DNA of 9,180 nt from JBAYVY01 sp041674345 (lineage in GTDB: Bacteria; Planctomycetota; Phycisphaerae; Phycisphaerales; Zrk34), in contig JBAYVY010000131.1 of the NCBI GenBank assembly GCA_041674345.1, positions 1-9,180 on the forward strand, written 5' to 3'. Numbering within the stretch: the first letter of the stretch is position 1; the number at the start of each line of letters is the position of its first letter. Made by a program: the position numbers and the translations under genes. Below are positions 1 to 5,633 of the stretch, piece after piece. The notes under the pieces were generated by a model, which was not told where the DNA came from, searched no databases, and saw only the letters and a program-made list of their open reading frames with translations.

Positions 1-106
1 CGCCGGCGTCGAACCGATCCTCGCCCTGCGCTCGCTGTGGCTCAGCAACGACGACCGCTGGAACCACTACTGGTTGTGCGGCTCACCCCTCCGACAAGCC
101 GCGTAG
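1..106 (+). CDS. C-terminal end of an unidentified protein (5' truncated by window edge)
   Basis: A reading frame open from base 2 ends at TAG 104-106 and gives a 34-residue tail, starting AGVEPILALRS and ending CGSPLRQAA. GC is concentrated at third codon positions, as in the genes downstream, so I take it as the real end of a gene. The tail is rich in Trp, Asn and His in its middle (WNHYW) and has no motif I recognise. The stop codon overlaps a small hairpin and is followed at once by the 8-bp tandem repeat. No function can be assigned from so little sequence. Confidence 0.6.
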   Translation, partial: AGVEPILALRSLWLSNDDRWNHYWLCGSPLRQAA

Positions 107-121
107 GGTGTCATGCACCCT
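105..121. repeat. Short perfect hairpin at the stop codon of the upstream gene
   Basis: AGGGTG (105-110) and CACCCT (116-121) are perfect inverted arms around the 5-nt loop TCATG. The left arm includes the last two bases of the TAG stop. No T-run follows, so it is not a classical intrinsic terminator, though it could act as a weak one or protect an mRNA 3' end. Its first half resembles the GTAGGGTG motif seen at 8438-8445. Confidence 0.45.
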
Positions 122-192
122 GGGAACGTGGGAACGTGGGAACTGGGAACGCGTGGGAACGTGGGAACGTGGGAACGTGGGAACGTGGGAAC
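121..192 (+). repeat. 8-bp tandem repeat, unit GTGGGAAC, about nine copies
   Basis: The unit GTGGGAAC is repeated from 121 to 192. Seven copies are complete. Two (121-127 and 144-150) lack the leading G, and an extra GC sits at 151-152. No complementary GTTCCCAC arm was found nearby, so unlike other repeats in the window this one is single-armed. It fills the space between the upstream stop and the cmk promoter. The plus frame through it is open and in phase with cmk, so a naive gene call would add TWERGN-type repeats to Cmk. Confidence 0.9.
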
Positions 193-224
193 CGGGCGAT
201 TCATTGCCCCCGCCGATGCTTGGT

Positions 225-230
225 TGTAAT
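225..230 (+). promoter_or_regulatory. Putative -10 box of cmk (near-leaderless)
   Basis: TGTAAT lies nine bases before the ATG at 240, so a start site 6-8 bases downstream of the box would fall at or just before the start codon. A weak -35 match, TTGCCC (204-209), lies 15 bp upstream. No Shine-Dalgarno is seen between the box and the ATG. The same layout is seen before the metallopeptidase and kdtA genes. Confidence 0.5.
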
Positions 231-239
231 CTGTCGCCG

Positions 240-959
240 ATGGCTTCCAACACCACTGCCCCGCGTTGCATCGTCACCATCGACGGCCCGGCCGGTTCGG
301 GCAAATCCACCGTCGCACGCTTGCTCGCCCAACGGTTGAAAATGGATTTCCTCGACACCGGCGCGATGTACCGCGGCATCGCCGCCGAGGCGCTGGACAC
401 CGGCCTCGACCCCGCCGACACCGATCACGTCGCCGAACTGGCCGAACGCTTGAACATCCGTTTCGCATGGGATCACGATCCGCCCCGATTGACCATCGAC
501 AGCCGGGATGTCACGCATCGTTTGCGTGATGCGGATGTGACGCGGGCGGTGAGCGACATCGCCGGCAACTCGGCGGTTCGCCGGCTGCTGGTCCGCGCGC
601 AACGATGGATCGGCGGATCGCATCCGAATCTCGTCACCGAGGGCCGCGACCAGGGGTCCGTCGTTTTCACCGACGCCACGGTGAAGTTTTACCTCGACGC
701 CCGCCCCGAAGTGCGCGCCAAGCGACGCGCCGATCAATTGAGGGAAGCCGGCAAGGAAGCCGATGAGCAGCAGATTCTCGCGGCGATCATCTACCGCGAT
801 CAGCGTGACACCAGCCGCAGCGACGGCCCGCTGATCTGTCCGCCGGACGCCGTTCGCATCGACACCTCCGACATGACCCTCGAACAGGTCGTGCGAACGC
901 TGGAGGATCATGTGCGTGACCGCGCCGCACAACCGGGGGAACCGGGGGCCGCGCTATGA
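240..959 (+). CDS. cmk: Cytidylate kinase (CMP/dCMP kinase)
   Basis: Transfers phosphate from ATP to CMP or dCMP in the cytoplasm, supplying CDP for nucleic acid and phospholipid precursors. The 239-residue product is close to the usual 220-230. Visible motifs are the P-loop GPAGSGKS (residues 16-23), DTGAMYRG (39-46), EGRDQGSVVF (134-143, usually EGRDIGTVVF), and RDQRDTSRSDGPL near the C-terminus, the arginine-rich CMP-binding and lid segment. I chose the ATG at 240 because homology begins soon after it and a -10 box stands nine bases upstream. An in-frame ATG at 108 would add 44 residues encoded largely by the tandem repeat. The stop overlaps the next gene's start (ATGA, 956-959), so cmk and plsC are probably translationally coupled. 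Confidence 0.95.
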   Translation: MASNTTAPRCIVTIDGPAGSGKSTVARLLAQRLKMDFLDTGAMYRGIAAEALDTGLDPADTDHVAELAERLNIRFAWDHDPPRLTIDSRDVTHRLRDADVTRAVSDIAGNSAVRRLLVRAQRWIGGSHPNLVTEGRDQGSVVFTDATVKFYLDARPEVRAKRRADQLREAGKEADEQQILAAIIYRDQRDTSRSDGPLICPPDAVRIDTSDMTLEQVVRTLEDHVRDRAAQPGEPGAAL

Positions 960-1648
960 CGCTGCTGGGTCGCATCCGCCAGGTCAATCCCGGTCAACCC
1001 CTGGCGAAGATTCTCGCATGGATGTGCGTCGGTCAGCCGATGTGCTGGCTGTTCCTGTCGCTCTGTTACCGGCATCGCTGGTTCGGCGTCCACCACATCC
1101 CCCGCACCGGCCCGGTCCTGCTGGTCTGCAATCACCAGTCCTATCTCGATCTGCCCGTACTCGGCGTGGGCATCACCCATCGCCACTTCCACTCCATGGC
1201 CCGCGCCACACTCTTCCGCAATCCCCTGTTCGGCTTCATCATCCGCCTGCTCAACGCATTCCCCGTCGAGCAGGGCAAGGGCGATGTCAAAAGCGTCCGC
1301 ACCGCCATTGAACTGTTGCAACAGGGACATCTGGTGCTGGTTTTCCCCGAAGGCAGCCGCACACCCGATGGTGAAGTGAAGGCCTTTTCGCCCGGCATCA
1401 TGCTGCTGATCCGCAAGGCCAAACCCGTCGTCGTTCCGATGGCCGTCGAGGGCGTGTTCGGCGTCTGGCCCATCGGCGCGAAGCGCCCCAACTTCCGGGG
1501 GCGGACCGGCGCGATTTACGGCCAGCCGATCCCCGCCGACGACCTGCTCGCCATGCCCGCCGCCGATGCGACGCGGTTCATCCAGCAGCGCGTGGAAAAT
1601 TTGCGGCTGGAATTGAATGAACGCATGGCGCGCCTATCATCCGGGTAA
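956..1648 (+). CDS. plsC: 1-acyl-sn-glycerol-3-phosphate acyltransferase (PlsC/LPLAT family)
   Basis: Likely acylates lysophosphatidic acid to phosphatidic acid at the inner membrane. The 230-residue product has a hydrophobic N-terminal stretch (about 18-38). It carries the family's catalytic block NHQSYLD (NHx4D: N59, H60, D65) and the block III motif FPEGSRTPDG (130-139), followed by the VVPMAVEG region. Block II usually ends in an arginine (FxxxR type). Here it reads AFPVEQGKGD, with Gln106 where Arg is expected; Lys108 is nearby. The ATG overlaps the cmk stop by four bases, a common coupling arrangement. Other LPLAT members use different acceptors (for example ornithine lipids or lyso-aminolipids), so the exact substrate is less certain than the family. 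Confidence 0.9.
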   Translation: MTLLGRIRQVNPGQPLAKILAWMCVGQPMCWLFLSLCYRHRWFGVHHIPRTGPVLLVCNHQSYLDLPVLGVGITHRHFHSMARATLFRNPLFGFIIRLLNAFPVEQGKGDVKSVRTAIELLQQGHLVLVFPEGSRTPDGEVKAFSPGIMLLIRKAKPVVVPMAVEGVFGVWPIGAKRPNFRGRTGAIYGQPIPADDLLAMPAADATRFIQQRVENLRLELNERMARLSSG

Positions 1649-1663
1649 GAATACAGGAGACAG

Positions 1664-1750
1664 GGGAGGAAAGTGGGAAGGCGGAAGTGGGAAGTGGGAA
1701 GTAAAGACCTGTGTATAAAATTCTTCCGACTTCCGACTTCCGACTTTTCC
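1664..1750. repeat. Purine-rich tandem repeat with inverted partner (GGAAGTG / CTTCCGA units)
   Basis: The left arm (about 1664-1702) is a run of GGAAGTGGGAAGT-like units. The right arm (about 1720-1750) holds three CTTCCGA units and a C-run. The right arm's reverse complement (GGAAGTCGGAAGTCGG...) matches the left arm apart from scattered G/C changes and small indels, so the RNA could fold into an imperfect stem of roughly 30 bp with a loop near 1703-1719. It starts about 15 bases after the plsC stop and ends 14 bases before the next ATG. Confidence 0.75.
1714..1719 (+). promoter_or_regulatory. Possible -10 box of the thioredoxin-fold gene, in the repeat loop
   Basis: TATAAA lies in the loop between the repeat arms, 45 bases before the ATG at 1765. 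No good -35 hexamer is visible 16-18 bp upstream. If used, the transcript would begin within the hairpin region. This is weak evidence based on one hexamer. Confidence 0.3.
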
Positions 1751-1764
1751 CCCGAGGCCGCATT

Positions 1765-2364
1765 ATGACCGACAAACCCAAATACTATGATGTTCGCGGC
1801 GAATTCTGGCGGGCGATCTGGGATCGCAGCGACGATTACACCACCTATCTGCAAAACTCACCGCCGGACAAGGCGGCTCGCTGGCATGAAATGGCCCCGA
1901 AGATTCCGCCGCTGGGCGATGAACAACGCAAGCGCCTGCACGGTTACAACCGTGCGTTGAACGTGCTGCTCTACACCGGCGTGTGGTGCGGCGACTGCGT
2001 GCGGCAGGGGCCGATGATCCGGCAAATCACCGAAGCCGCCGATGACAAGGTGACGCTGCGCTGCATCGACCGCGACGCCGATCCGAAGCTGACCGATGAG
2101 TTGCGGATACTGGGCGCGACGCGCGTGCCGGTGGTGGTGTTTCTGTCGGAGGATTTCTTTGAAGTGGGGCGGTTCGGCGATCGTTTGCTGACGGTGTACC
2201 GGCGAAAAGCCGCGACGGAAATCGGCGCGGCGTGCCCCGTGCCCTACGCGATCCCGCCGCATGGCGAACTGACCGCCGAGCGCGACGAGTGGGTCGATCT
2301 GTTCGAGCGCATGTTGCTGATGACCCGCCTGTCCCCGCCGCTGCGCCAGCGCCACGGCGATTGA
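1765..2364 (+). CDS. Thioredoxin-fold protein with WCGDC active site
   Basis: Probably a cytoplasmic thiol-disulfide protein; no signal peptide is visible. The 199-residue product has about 65 residues of unassigned charged N-terminal sequence. A thioredoxin-like core follows: a hydrophobic strand LNVLLYTG, then VWCGDC (C75 and C78 form the CxxC), then RQGPMIRQI as the helix behind it. RCIDRD and TRVPVVVFL come next, with Pro122 in the cis-proline position. A C-terminal tail follows. WCGDC with this long N-terminus resembles the stand-alone thioredoxin family proteins of environmental bacteria rather than TrxA, which is about 108 residues with WCGPC. The ATG at 1765 was chosen because the in-frame ATG at 1711 would translate the repeat loop and right arm. 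The gene runs convergently into the metallopeptidase gene with nine bases between stops. The substrate is unknown. Confidence 0.8.
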   Translation: MTDKPKYYDVRGEFWRAIWDRSDDYTTYLQNSPPDKAARWHEMAPKIPPLGDEQRKRLHGYNRALNVLLYTGVWCGDCVRQGPMIRQITEAADDKVTLRCIDRDADPKLTDELRILGATRVPVVVFLSEDFFEVGRFGDRLLTVYRRKAATEIGAACPVPYAIPPHGELTAERDEWVDLFERMLLMTRLSPPLRQRHGD

Positions 2365-2373
2365 TCGACGCTG

Positions 2374-2754
2374 CTATCCGTAGCCGAGTTTTTCCAGGTC
2401 GTCTTCATCCAAGCCGAAGTGGTGGCCGATCTCGTGCAGCACGGTGATGCGAATTTGTTCGCGCAACTGCGGATCGTTGTCCGCCATCGCCAGGATGCCT
2501 TCGCGATAGATCATGATGTGATCGGGCACGCCGACGTTTCCGCCTTCGACGCTGCGGTCGGTCAGCGGGATGCCGTCGTGCAGGCCGCACAGTTCATCGC
2601 GGTATTCCAGGTCGAACGCCTCGCATATTTCGCGCGACGGATAATCCTCCACGATCAGCGGCACCTCATCGAGCAACTCCCGCAACTGCGGCGGCAACCC
2701 GTCGATCACCCGTTCCAGCATCGCATCAAAATGGTCCCGCCGCGATTGGTTCAT
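2374..2754 (-). CDS. Zincin-like metallopeptidase family protein (Zincin_1/DUF1025 type)
   Basis: A 126-residue protein whose C-terminal segment VLHEIGHHFGLDEDDLEKLGYG contains the HExxH zinc motif (H107, E108, H111) followed by GxD (G114, D116), the signature of the small metallopeptidase family PF06262. Length and C-terminal placement of the motif fit that family, whose members usually lack a signal peptide and have no well-defined substrate. It has no signal sequence here. The N-terminal half (residues 1-100) is acidic, with a PLIVEDYPS strand and an IMIYREGI strand typical of the fold. The start at 2754 is supported by a TACAAT box six bases upstream on the minus strand. The neighbouring genes give no clue to its role. 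Confidence 0.85.
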   Translation of the reverse strand: MNQSRRDHFDAMLERVIDGLPPQLRELLDEVPLIVEDYPSREICEAFDLEYRDELCGLHDGIPLTDRSVEGGNVGVPDHIMIYREGILAMADNDPQLREQIRITVLHEIGHHFGLDEDDLEKLGYG

Positions 2755-2760
2755 GGTGTG

Positions 2761-2766
2761 ATTGTA
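2761..2766 (-). promoter_or_regulatory. Putative -10 box of the metallopeptidase gene (leaderless)
   Basis: On the minus strand TACAAT is followed by CACACC and then the ATG, so only six bases separate the box from the start codon. Transcription 6-7 bases downstream of the box would start at the A of the ATG, giving a leaderless mRNA. No clear -35 match lies 17 bp further upstream. Confidence 0.55.
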
Positions 2767-2782
2767 TCCGCTGACTCGCCAT

Positions 2783-2834
2783 CCCCGGAAGTTTCACCCC
2801 GGAGGTTTCACCCCGGAGGGCCACACCCCGGAAG
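2783..2834 (+). repeat. 14-bp direct repeat, unit CCCCGGARGTTTCA, about four copies
   Basis: CCCCGGAAGTTTCA (2783-2796) and CCCCGGAGGTTTCA (2797-2810) are near-identical. A 15-base variant (2811-2825) and a partial fourth copy (2826-2834) follow. The array lies between the divergent metallopeptidase and membrane-protein genes. It starts 17 bp upstream (minus sense) of the metallopeptidase -10 box, so it covers that promoter's -35 region. It could be an operator array or just a minisatellite. Confidence 0.8.
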
Positions 2835-2913
2835 TAGAGAACTACGGAGGAGGCGAATGGGTTGCGGTGCGGTTTCATTACTGAATCGACGAACCGCCGG
2901 GCGCTGGGAGTCG

Positions 2914-2928
2914 TATCATCGGCAGGAG
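2914..2928 (+). promoter_or_regulatory. Possible -10 box (TATCAT) and Shine-Dalgarno (AGGAG) of the frameshifted membrane gene
   Basis: TATCAT (2914-2919) is followed by AGGAG (2924-2928). AGGAG lies eight bases before the ATG at 2937, a good ribosome-binding distance, but only two bases before the ATG at 2931. This favours 2937 as the start. A transcript starting near 2926 would retain little of the AGGAG, so the two signals partly compete. Confidence 0.4.
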
Positions 2929-2936
2929 CCATGTCG

Positions 2937-3391
2937 ATGAGCAAGCCGGTTCAGGCGGGGTTGACGATTGCGATCTCGATGCTCGCGTTCGGCGTTCACC
3001 TGTTCTGGTACATCTGGACGGTTCCCTATCACCTGTGGCAGTGGAGCGGTGGCATTGAACAGCAAGGGATATGGACTCGCTACGGCCTGAGCCGATGGGC
3101 GTGGACCATCCCCTGCACCTGCCCACGGGTTGGTTGCCGCATTGGGCCATTGTGTCCGGTCAAGGCGGCCGGCCCAACGGTTTGTTCGGCTTTTTAGCAA
3201 TGGTGTTCCTGCTGGGCGCATCCTTGCTCGCGGCGATGGCGTCCGGTTTCTTTCTGACTGGGTTGCTCGCCCGTCAGCGCCCACTGTTCGGTCGTCGCGG
3301 GTGGCGGCTATGGTTGTTCCTCGCCGGTTGGCTATGGTTCCCCTTTCCCGCCAGATTATGTTGGATTCACTATTGGACCGTCGCATACTGA
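2937..3391 (+). pseudogene. Small multi-helix membrane protein gene, apparently interrupted by a frameshift
   Basis: Two overlapping frames look like halves of one gene. The first, from ATG 2937, begins MSKPVQAGLTIAISML and gives one strong membrane helix (about residues 5-30), then WQWSGGIEQQGIW. By about 3110 it becomes an implausible cysteine-rich run and stops at 3195-3197. The second frame opens after a TGA at 3056-3058. It reads sensibly through HPLHLPTGWLPHWAIVSG and two further hydrophobic helices (LFGFLAMVFLLGAS... and WLFLAGWLWFPF), ending at 3389-3391. A single -1 shift between about 3059 and 3115 would join them into a protein of about 150 residues with three helices. I do not recognise the family. 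The change could be a true mutation, an assembly error, or two overlapping genes. No slippery heptamer for programmed frameshifting is seen in phase. Confidence 0.5.
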
Positions 3392-3432
3392 TCGTACTCC
3401 ATATGTTTGATCCCATACCGGTTCGTTTCGGT

Positions 3433-3461
3433 TTGGCCGCGCCGGACACCGGGGCTATAAT
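3433..3461 (+). promoter_or_regulatory. Promoter of the Uma2-family gene, TTGGCC-17-TATAAT
   Basis: TTGGCC (3433-3438) and a perfect TATAAT (3456-3461) are separated by 17 bp, a sigma-70-type arrangement. The ATG is 17 bases after the box, so the leader would be only about ten bases. This is the best promoter match in the window. Confidence 0.65.
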
Positions 3462-3478
3462 CGACTGCCGAGATCGCC

Positions 3479-4030
3479 ATGACGATGACACGCACATCCA
3501 TGACAGCCGATGACTTGTGGCGAATGCCCGATGACGGGCAGCGCCATGAACTGATCCGCGGAGAACTGACCATGATGACACCGGCGGGCGGCGAGCACGG
3601 CGAAATCGCTTTTACCATTGGCTTGTTTTTGGGTACCTACGTCAAAACGAAACAGCTAGGCAAAGTTGTGGCGGCTGAGACAGGATTCATCATCGCACGC
3701 GATCCCGATACGGTGCGCGCCCCTGACGCGGCGTTCATTGCCAAACAGCGCATTCCAGCCGCCGGTCTGCCCGCCGGCTTCATCCCCTTCGCGCCCGATA
3801 TCGCGGTCGAGGTGTTGTCCCCCTCCGATTCCCAACTGGACGTGGACGAAAAAATCGACCAGTGGCTCGCCGCCGGCACCGCCAGCGTGTGGGTCGTCAA
3901 CCCGCGAGGCAAAACAGTCACCGTCCATCGAAGCGGACGCGACCCCCGCATCCTCCGCGAACAGGATGTGCTGGAAGGCGAAGAAGTCTGCCCCGGATTT
4001 TCCGTCGATGTCGCCGAACTCTTCCGCTAA
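3479..4030 (+). CDS. Uma2 family protein (PD-(D/E)XK nuclease-like fold)
   Basis: A 183-residue protein matching the Uma2 family (PF05685) in length and pattern. It has an N-terminal MTADDLWRMPDDGQRHELIRG, with the typical ELIRGEL segment (24-30), and GEIAFTIGLFLGTYV (41-55). A strand with Glu67 comes next, then RAPDAAFI with Asp83. The core strand is DIAVEVLSPSD (107-117, Glu111), followed by DEKIDQWLAAG (123-133, Lys125) and the C-terminal VWVVNPRGKTVTVHR. Asp83, Glu111 and Lys125 fit the acidic/basic set of a PD-(D/E)XK site. The family is greatly expanded in cyanobacteria and planctomycetes and its cellular role is unsettled, so nuclease activity is inferred from fold only. It stands alone, with its own promoter upstream and a probable terminator at 4085-4110. 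Confidence 0.88.
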   Translation: MTMTRTSMTADDLWRMPDDGQRHELIRGELTMMTPAGGEHGEIAFTIGLFLGTYVKTKQLGKVVAAETGFIIARDPDTVRAPDAAFIAKQRIPAAGLPAGFIPFAPDIAVEVLSPSDSQLDVDEKIDQWLAAGTASVWVVNPRGKTVTVHRSGRDPRILREQDVLEGEEVCPGFSVDVAELFR

Positions 4031-4084
4031 TCATCGGGTACATGAATTCGGGATAACAATTCAATGAGAATAGGGCCATAGCAT

Positions 4085-4110
4085 GCCCCTTTCCGTCGGG
4101 GGCTGTTTTT
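4085..4110 (+). terminator. Probable intrinsic terminator after the Uma2 gene
   Basis: GCCCC (4085-4089) pairs with GGGGC (4099-4103) across a nine-base loop and is followed by TGTTTTT. This is a short GC stem plus U-tract, 55 bases after the uma2 stop. The five-pair stem is short, so efficiency may be modest. Confidence 0.55.
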
Positions 4111-4147
4111 GCATTTCAACCACGATTTCTCGAGTGAGACGACTTCC

Positions 4148-4184
4148 CTGATTACTTTGTTTTCACTGAAAACAAAGTAATCAG
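4148..4184. repeat. Perfect 17-bp inverted repeat with 3-nt loop
   Basis: CTGATTACTTTGTTTTC (4148-4164) and its exact reverse complement (4168-4184) flank ACT. All 17 pairs match. The stem is AT-rich inside a GC-rich genome and no U-tract follows the second arm, so it does not look like an ordinary terminator. Candidate roles are a dispersed palindromic repeat, a cruciform-forming site, or a binding site for a dimeric protein. Confidence 0.9.
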
Positions 4185-4299
4185 CCCGCGCCAAATCTCC
4201 GCAATGGAGGCAACGGCAATCGCTTATCCCGAACTCGGGTTGCGCGATGATGTGATCCGGCGCCACTCCAACTCCCCTCCCGGCAGGCGAGATGAAAGC

Positions 4300-4305
4300 T
4301 ACAAT
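4300..4305 (+). promoter_or_regulatory. Putative -10 box of kdtA (leaderless)
   Basis: TACAAT is followed by seven bases and then the ATG at 4313, so a transcript would start at or next to the start codon. No -35 consensus is evident around 4277-4282, which is C-rich. No Shine-Dalgarno is present. The in-frame ATG at 4292 would lie upstream of this box. Confidence 0.5.
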
Positions 4306-4312
4306 AGCCGCC

Positions 4313-5632
4313 ATGTCCGTGCTGTACGATATTGCGTATCTCACCGCCGGCCTGGCGGTCGCGCCGGTCATGGCGTACAAGCGTCTGCGCTACGGCAAAT
4401 ACCGCGGGGATTGGGCGGCGCGGTTTGGCCGCGCTGATCTGCCCGCCGCCTCCGGCCCCGCCCCCGGCTCACCGCATCGCCCGACGGTGCTGATTCATGC
4501 CGTCAGCGTCGGCGAAGTCAACGCCACCCGCCTGTTGGTTGAACGATTGCGCACGCGTCACGCCGACCGCATCCGCATCATCATCAGCGCCACCACCGAC
4601 ACCGGCATCGCCCGCGCCCGCCAGCTTTACAGCAACGGCGCCGCCGAGGTGGTGCGCTATCCGTTCGATCTGTCCGGCGCGGTGCGACGGTTTCTCGACA
4701 TCGTGAAACCCGACGCGGTCGCATTGATGGAACTTGAAATCTGGCCGAACTTCGCCGCGGAGTGCAAACGTCGCAATATCCCGCTGGCCGTCATCAACGG
4801 GCGGCTGAGCGAGCGTAGTTTCCGTGGGTATCGCCGCTTCCGGGGGTTGCTGCGGTCGATGTTCGCGTCGCTCGCCGCCGCCGCCGTGCAGGACGCCGCT
4901 TACGCCGAACGATTCGCGGCGATGGGCACCCCCGTCGATCGCATCTCCGTCACCGGCACGATGAAGTGGGACACCGCCGTCATCACTGATGATGTAACCG
5001 GCAGCGACGCGCTTGCCGACGCGATGGGTATCGACCGCAACAAGCCGCTGATCGTCTGCGGCTCCACCGGCCCGGGCGAGGAAGCATTATTCGTCAAACA
5101 CCTCGTCGAAAAACTTCCGGCGGGCCAGATGCTGATGGCCCCGCGCAAGCCCGAACGCTTCGACGAGGCCGCGAGCGCAATGGGGCAGCCGGTTCGCCGA
5201 ACGCAATGCCCCGATGGCACGGTGCGCCAGCCCGATGATCGCCGCGTGTTTCTGCTCGACACGATGGGCGAGCTTCGCAAGGCCTACACGCTGGCCGATG
5301 TCGTGGTGGTGGGGCGAAGTTTCTGCCCGCTGTTCGGCAGCGACATGATGGAGCCGATCGCGCTGGGCAAGCCCGTCGTCATCGGCCCGAACACCGGCGA
5401 CTTCGCCGACACCATGAATCAACTGCTGGCCGGTGACGGCATCCTCCAGGTCGCCGCCCCCGGAAGCCGGATCGGCCCATCGCTGACGCAAGCGGTGGGG
5501 GGCCTGCTCGCCAACCCCGCCCGCGCCGCGCAATTGGCTGAAAACGGCCGCAACGTCATCCGCAACAACCAGGGCGCCACCGACCGCCACGTCCAACTCA
5601 TCGAAAAACTACTTGCGTTACAATCGACATGA
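4313..5632 (+). CDS. waaA: 3-deoxy-D-manno-octulosonic acid (Kdo) transferase
   Basis: Transfers Kdo from CMP-Kdo to the lipid A precursor on the cytoplasmic face of the inner membrane, the first step of LPS core assembly. The 439-residue product is near the usual 420-430. It has an N-terminal membrane-anchoring helix (about 5-22), then GKYRGDWAARFG, matching the family's YRxRWxERFG segment. IHAVSVGEVNA contains the catalytic Glu (E68). RYPFDL, MELEIWPN (139-146) and INGRLSERSFRGY precede the C-terminal GT-B domain, with VVVGRSF, MEPIALGKPVVIGP and TGDF. The ATG at 4313 was preferred over 4292 because it matches family N-termini and follows a TACAAT box. The stop TGA (5630-5632) overlaps an ATG at 5629 that is in frame with proB. 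It implies the host makes Kdo-containing lipid A. Confidence 0.94.
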   Translation: MSVLYDIAYLTAGLAVAPVMAYKRLRYGKYRGDWAARFGRADLPAASGPAPGSPHRPTVLIHAVSVGEVNATRLLVERLRTRHADRIRIIISATTDTGIARARQLYSNGAAEVVRYPFDLSGAVRRFLDIVKPDAVALMELEIWPNFAAECKRRNIPLAVINGRLSERSFRGYRRFRGLLRSMFASLAAAAVQDAAYAERFAAMGTPVDRISVTGTMKWDTAVITDDVTGSDALADAMGIDRNKPLIVCGSTGPGEEALFVKHLVEKLPAGQMLMAPRKPERFDEAASAMGQPVRRTQCPDGTVRQPDDRRVFLLDTMGELRKAYTLADVVVVGRSFCPLFGSDMMEPIALGKPVVIGPNTGDFADTMNQLLAGDGILQVAAPGSRIGPSLTQAVGGLLANPARAAQLAENGRNVIRNNQGATDRHVQLIEKLLALQST

Positions 5633-5633
5633 A

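Larger units (their letters stand above)
4031..4250. repeat. Palindromic intergenic block with imperfect inverted ends
   Basis: The gap between uma2 and the kdtA promoter is bounded by inverted ends. GAATTCGGGATAA (4044-4056) is matched by TTATCCCGAACTC (4224-4236), 12 of 13 when reverse-complemented. Further out, TCATCG (4031-4036) is matched by CGATGA (4245-4250). Inside lie a terminator-like hairpin (4085-4110) and the perfect palindrome at 4148-4184. The block starts on the base after the uma2 stop. No target-site duplication is visible, and there is no convincing coding frame. It could be a MITE-like or REP-like element. Confidence 0.5.

Noticed and set aside
121..192. CRISPR-like direct repeats
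   Set aside because: Units are 8 bp and contiguous, with no unique spacers; no cas genes in the window.
108..239. N-terminal extension of Cmk containing TWERGN-type repeats
   Set aside because: It is only the translated 8-bp tandem repeat; Cmk homology starts after ATG 240, and a -10 box at 225-230 lies inside the extension.
2419..2940. Plus-strand open frame of 173 codons
   Set aside because: Antisense of the HExxH metallopeptidase, whose motif and family length are clear on the minus strand.
2916..3581. Minus-strand open frame of 221 codons across the frameshifted membrane gene
   Set aside because: Arg/Ser/Thr-rich composition with no domain, spanning an intergenic region and the start of uma2 on the other strand; typical shadow ORF in GC-rich DNA.
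4050..4060. Stretch GGGATAACAATT resembling half of the lac operator
   Set aside because: It lacks the other operator half, sits downstream of a gene's stop with no nearby start to regulate, and no LacI-type gene is visible. It is more simply part of the inverted end of the palindromic block.
4027..4380. Minus-strand open frame of 117 codons across the uma2-waaA gap
   Set aside because: It translates the palindromes and the antisense of waaA's first codons; no start signal was seen, and the hairpin explains the sequence better.
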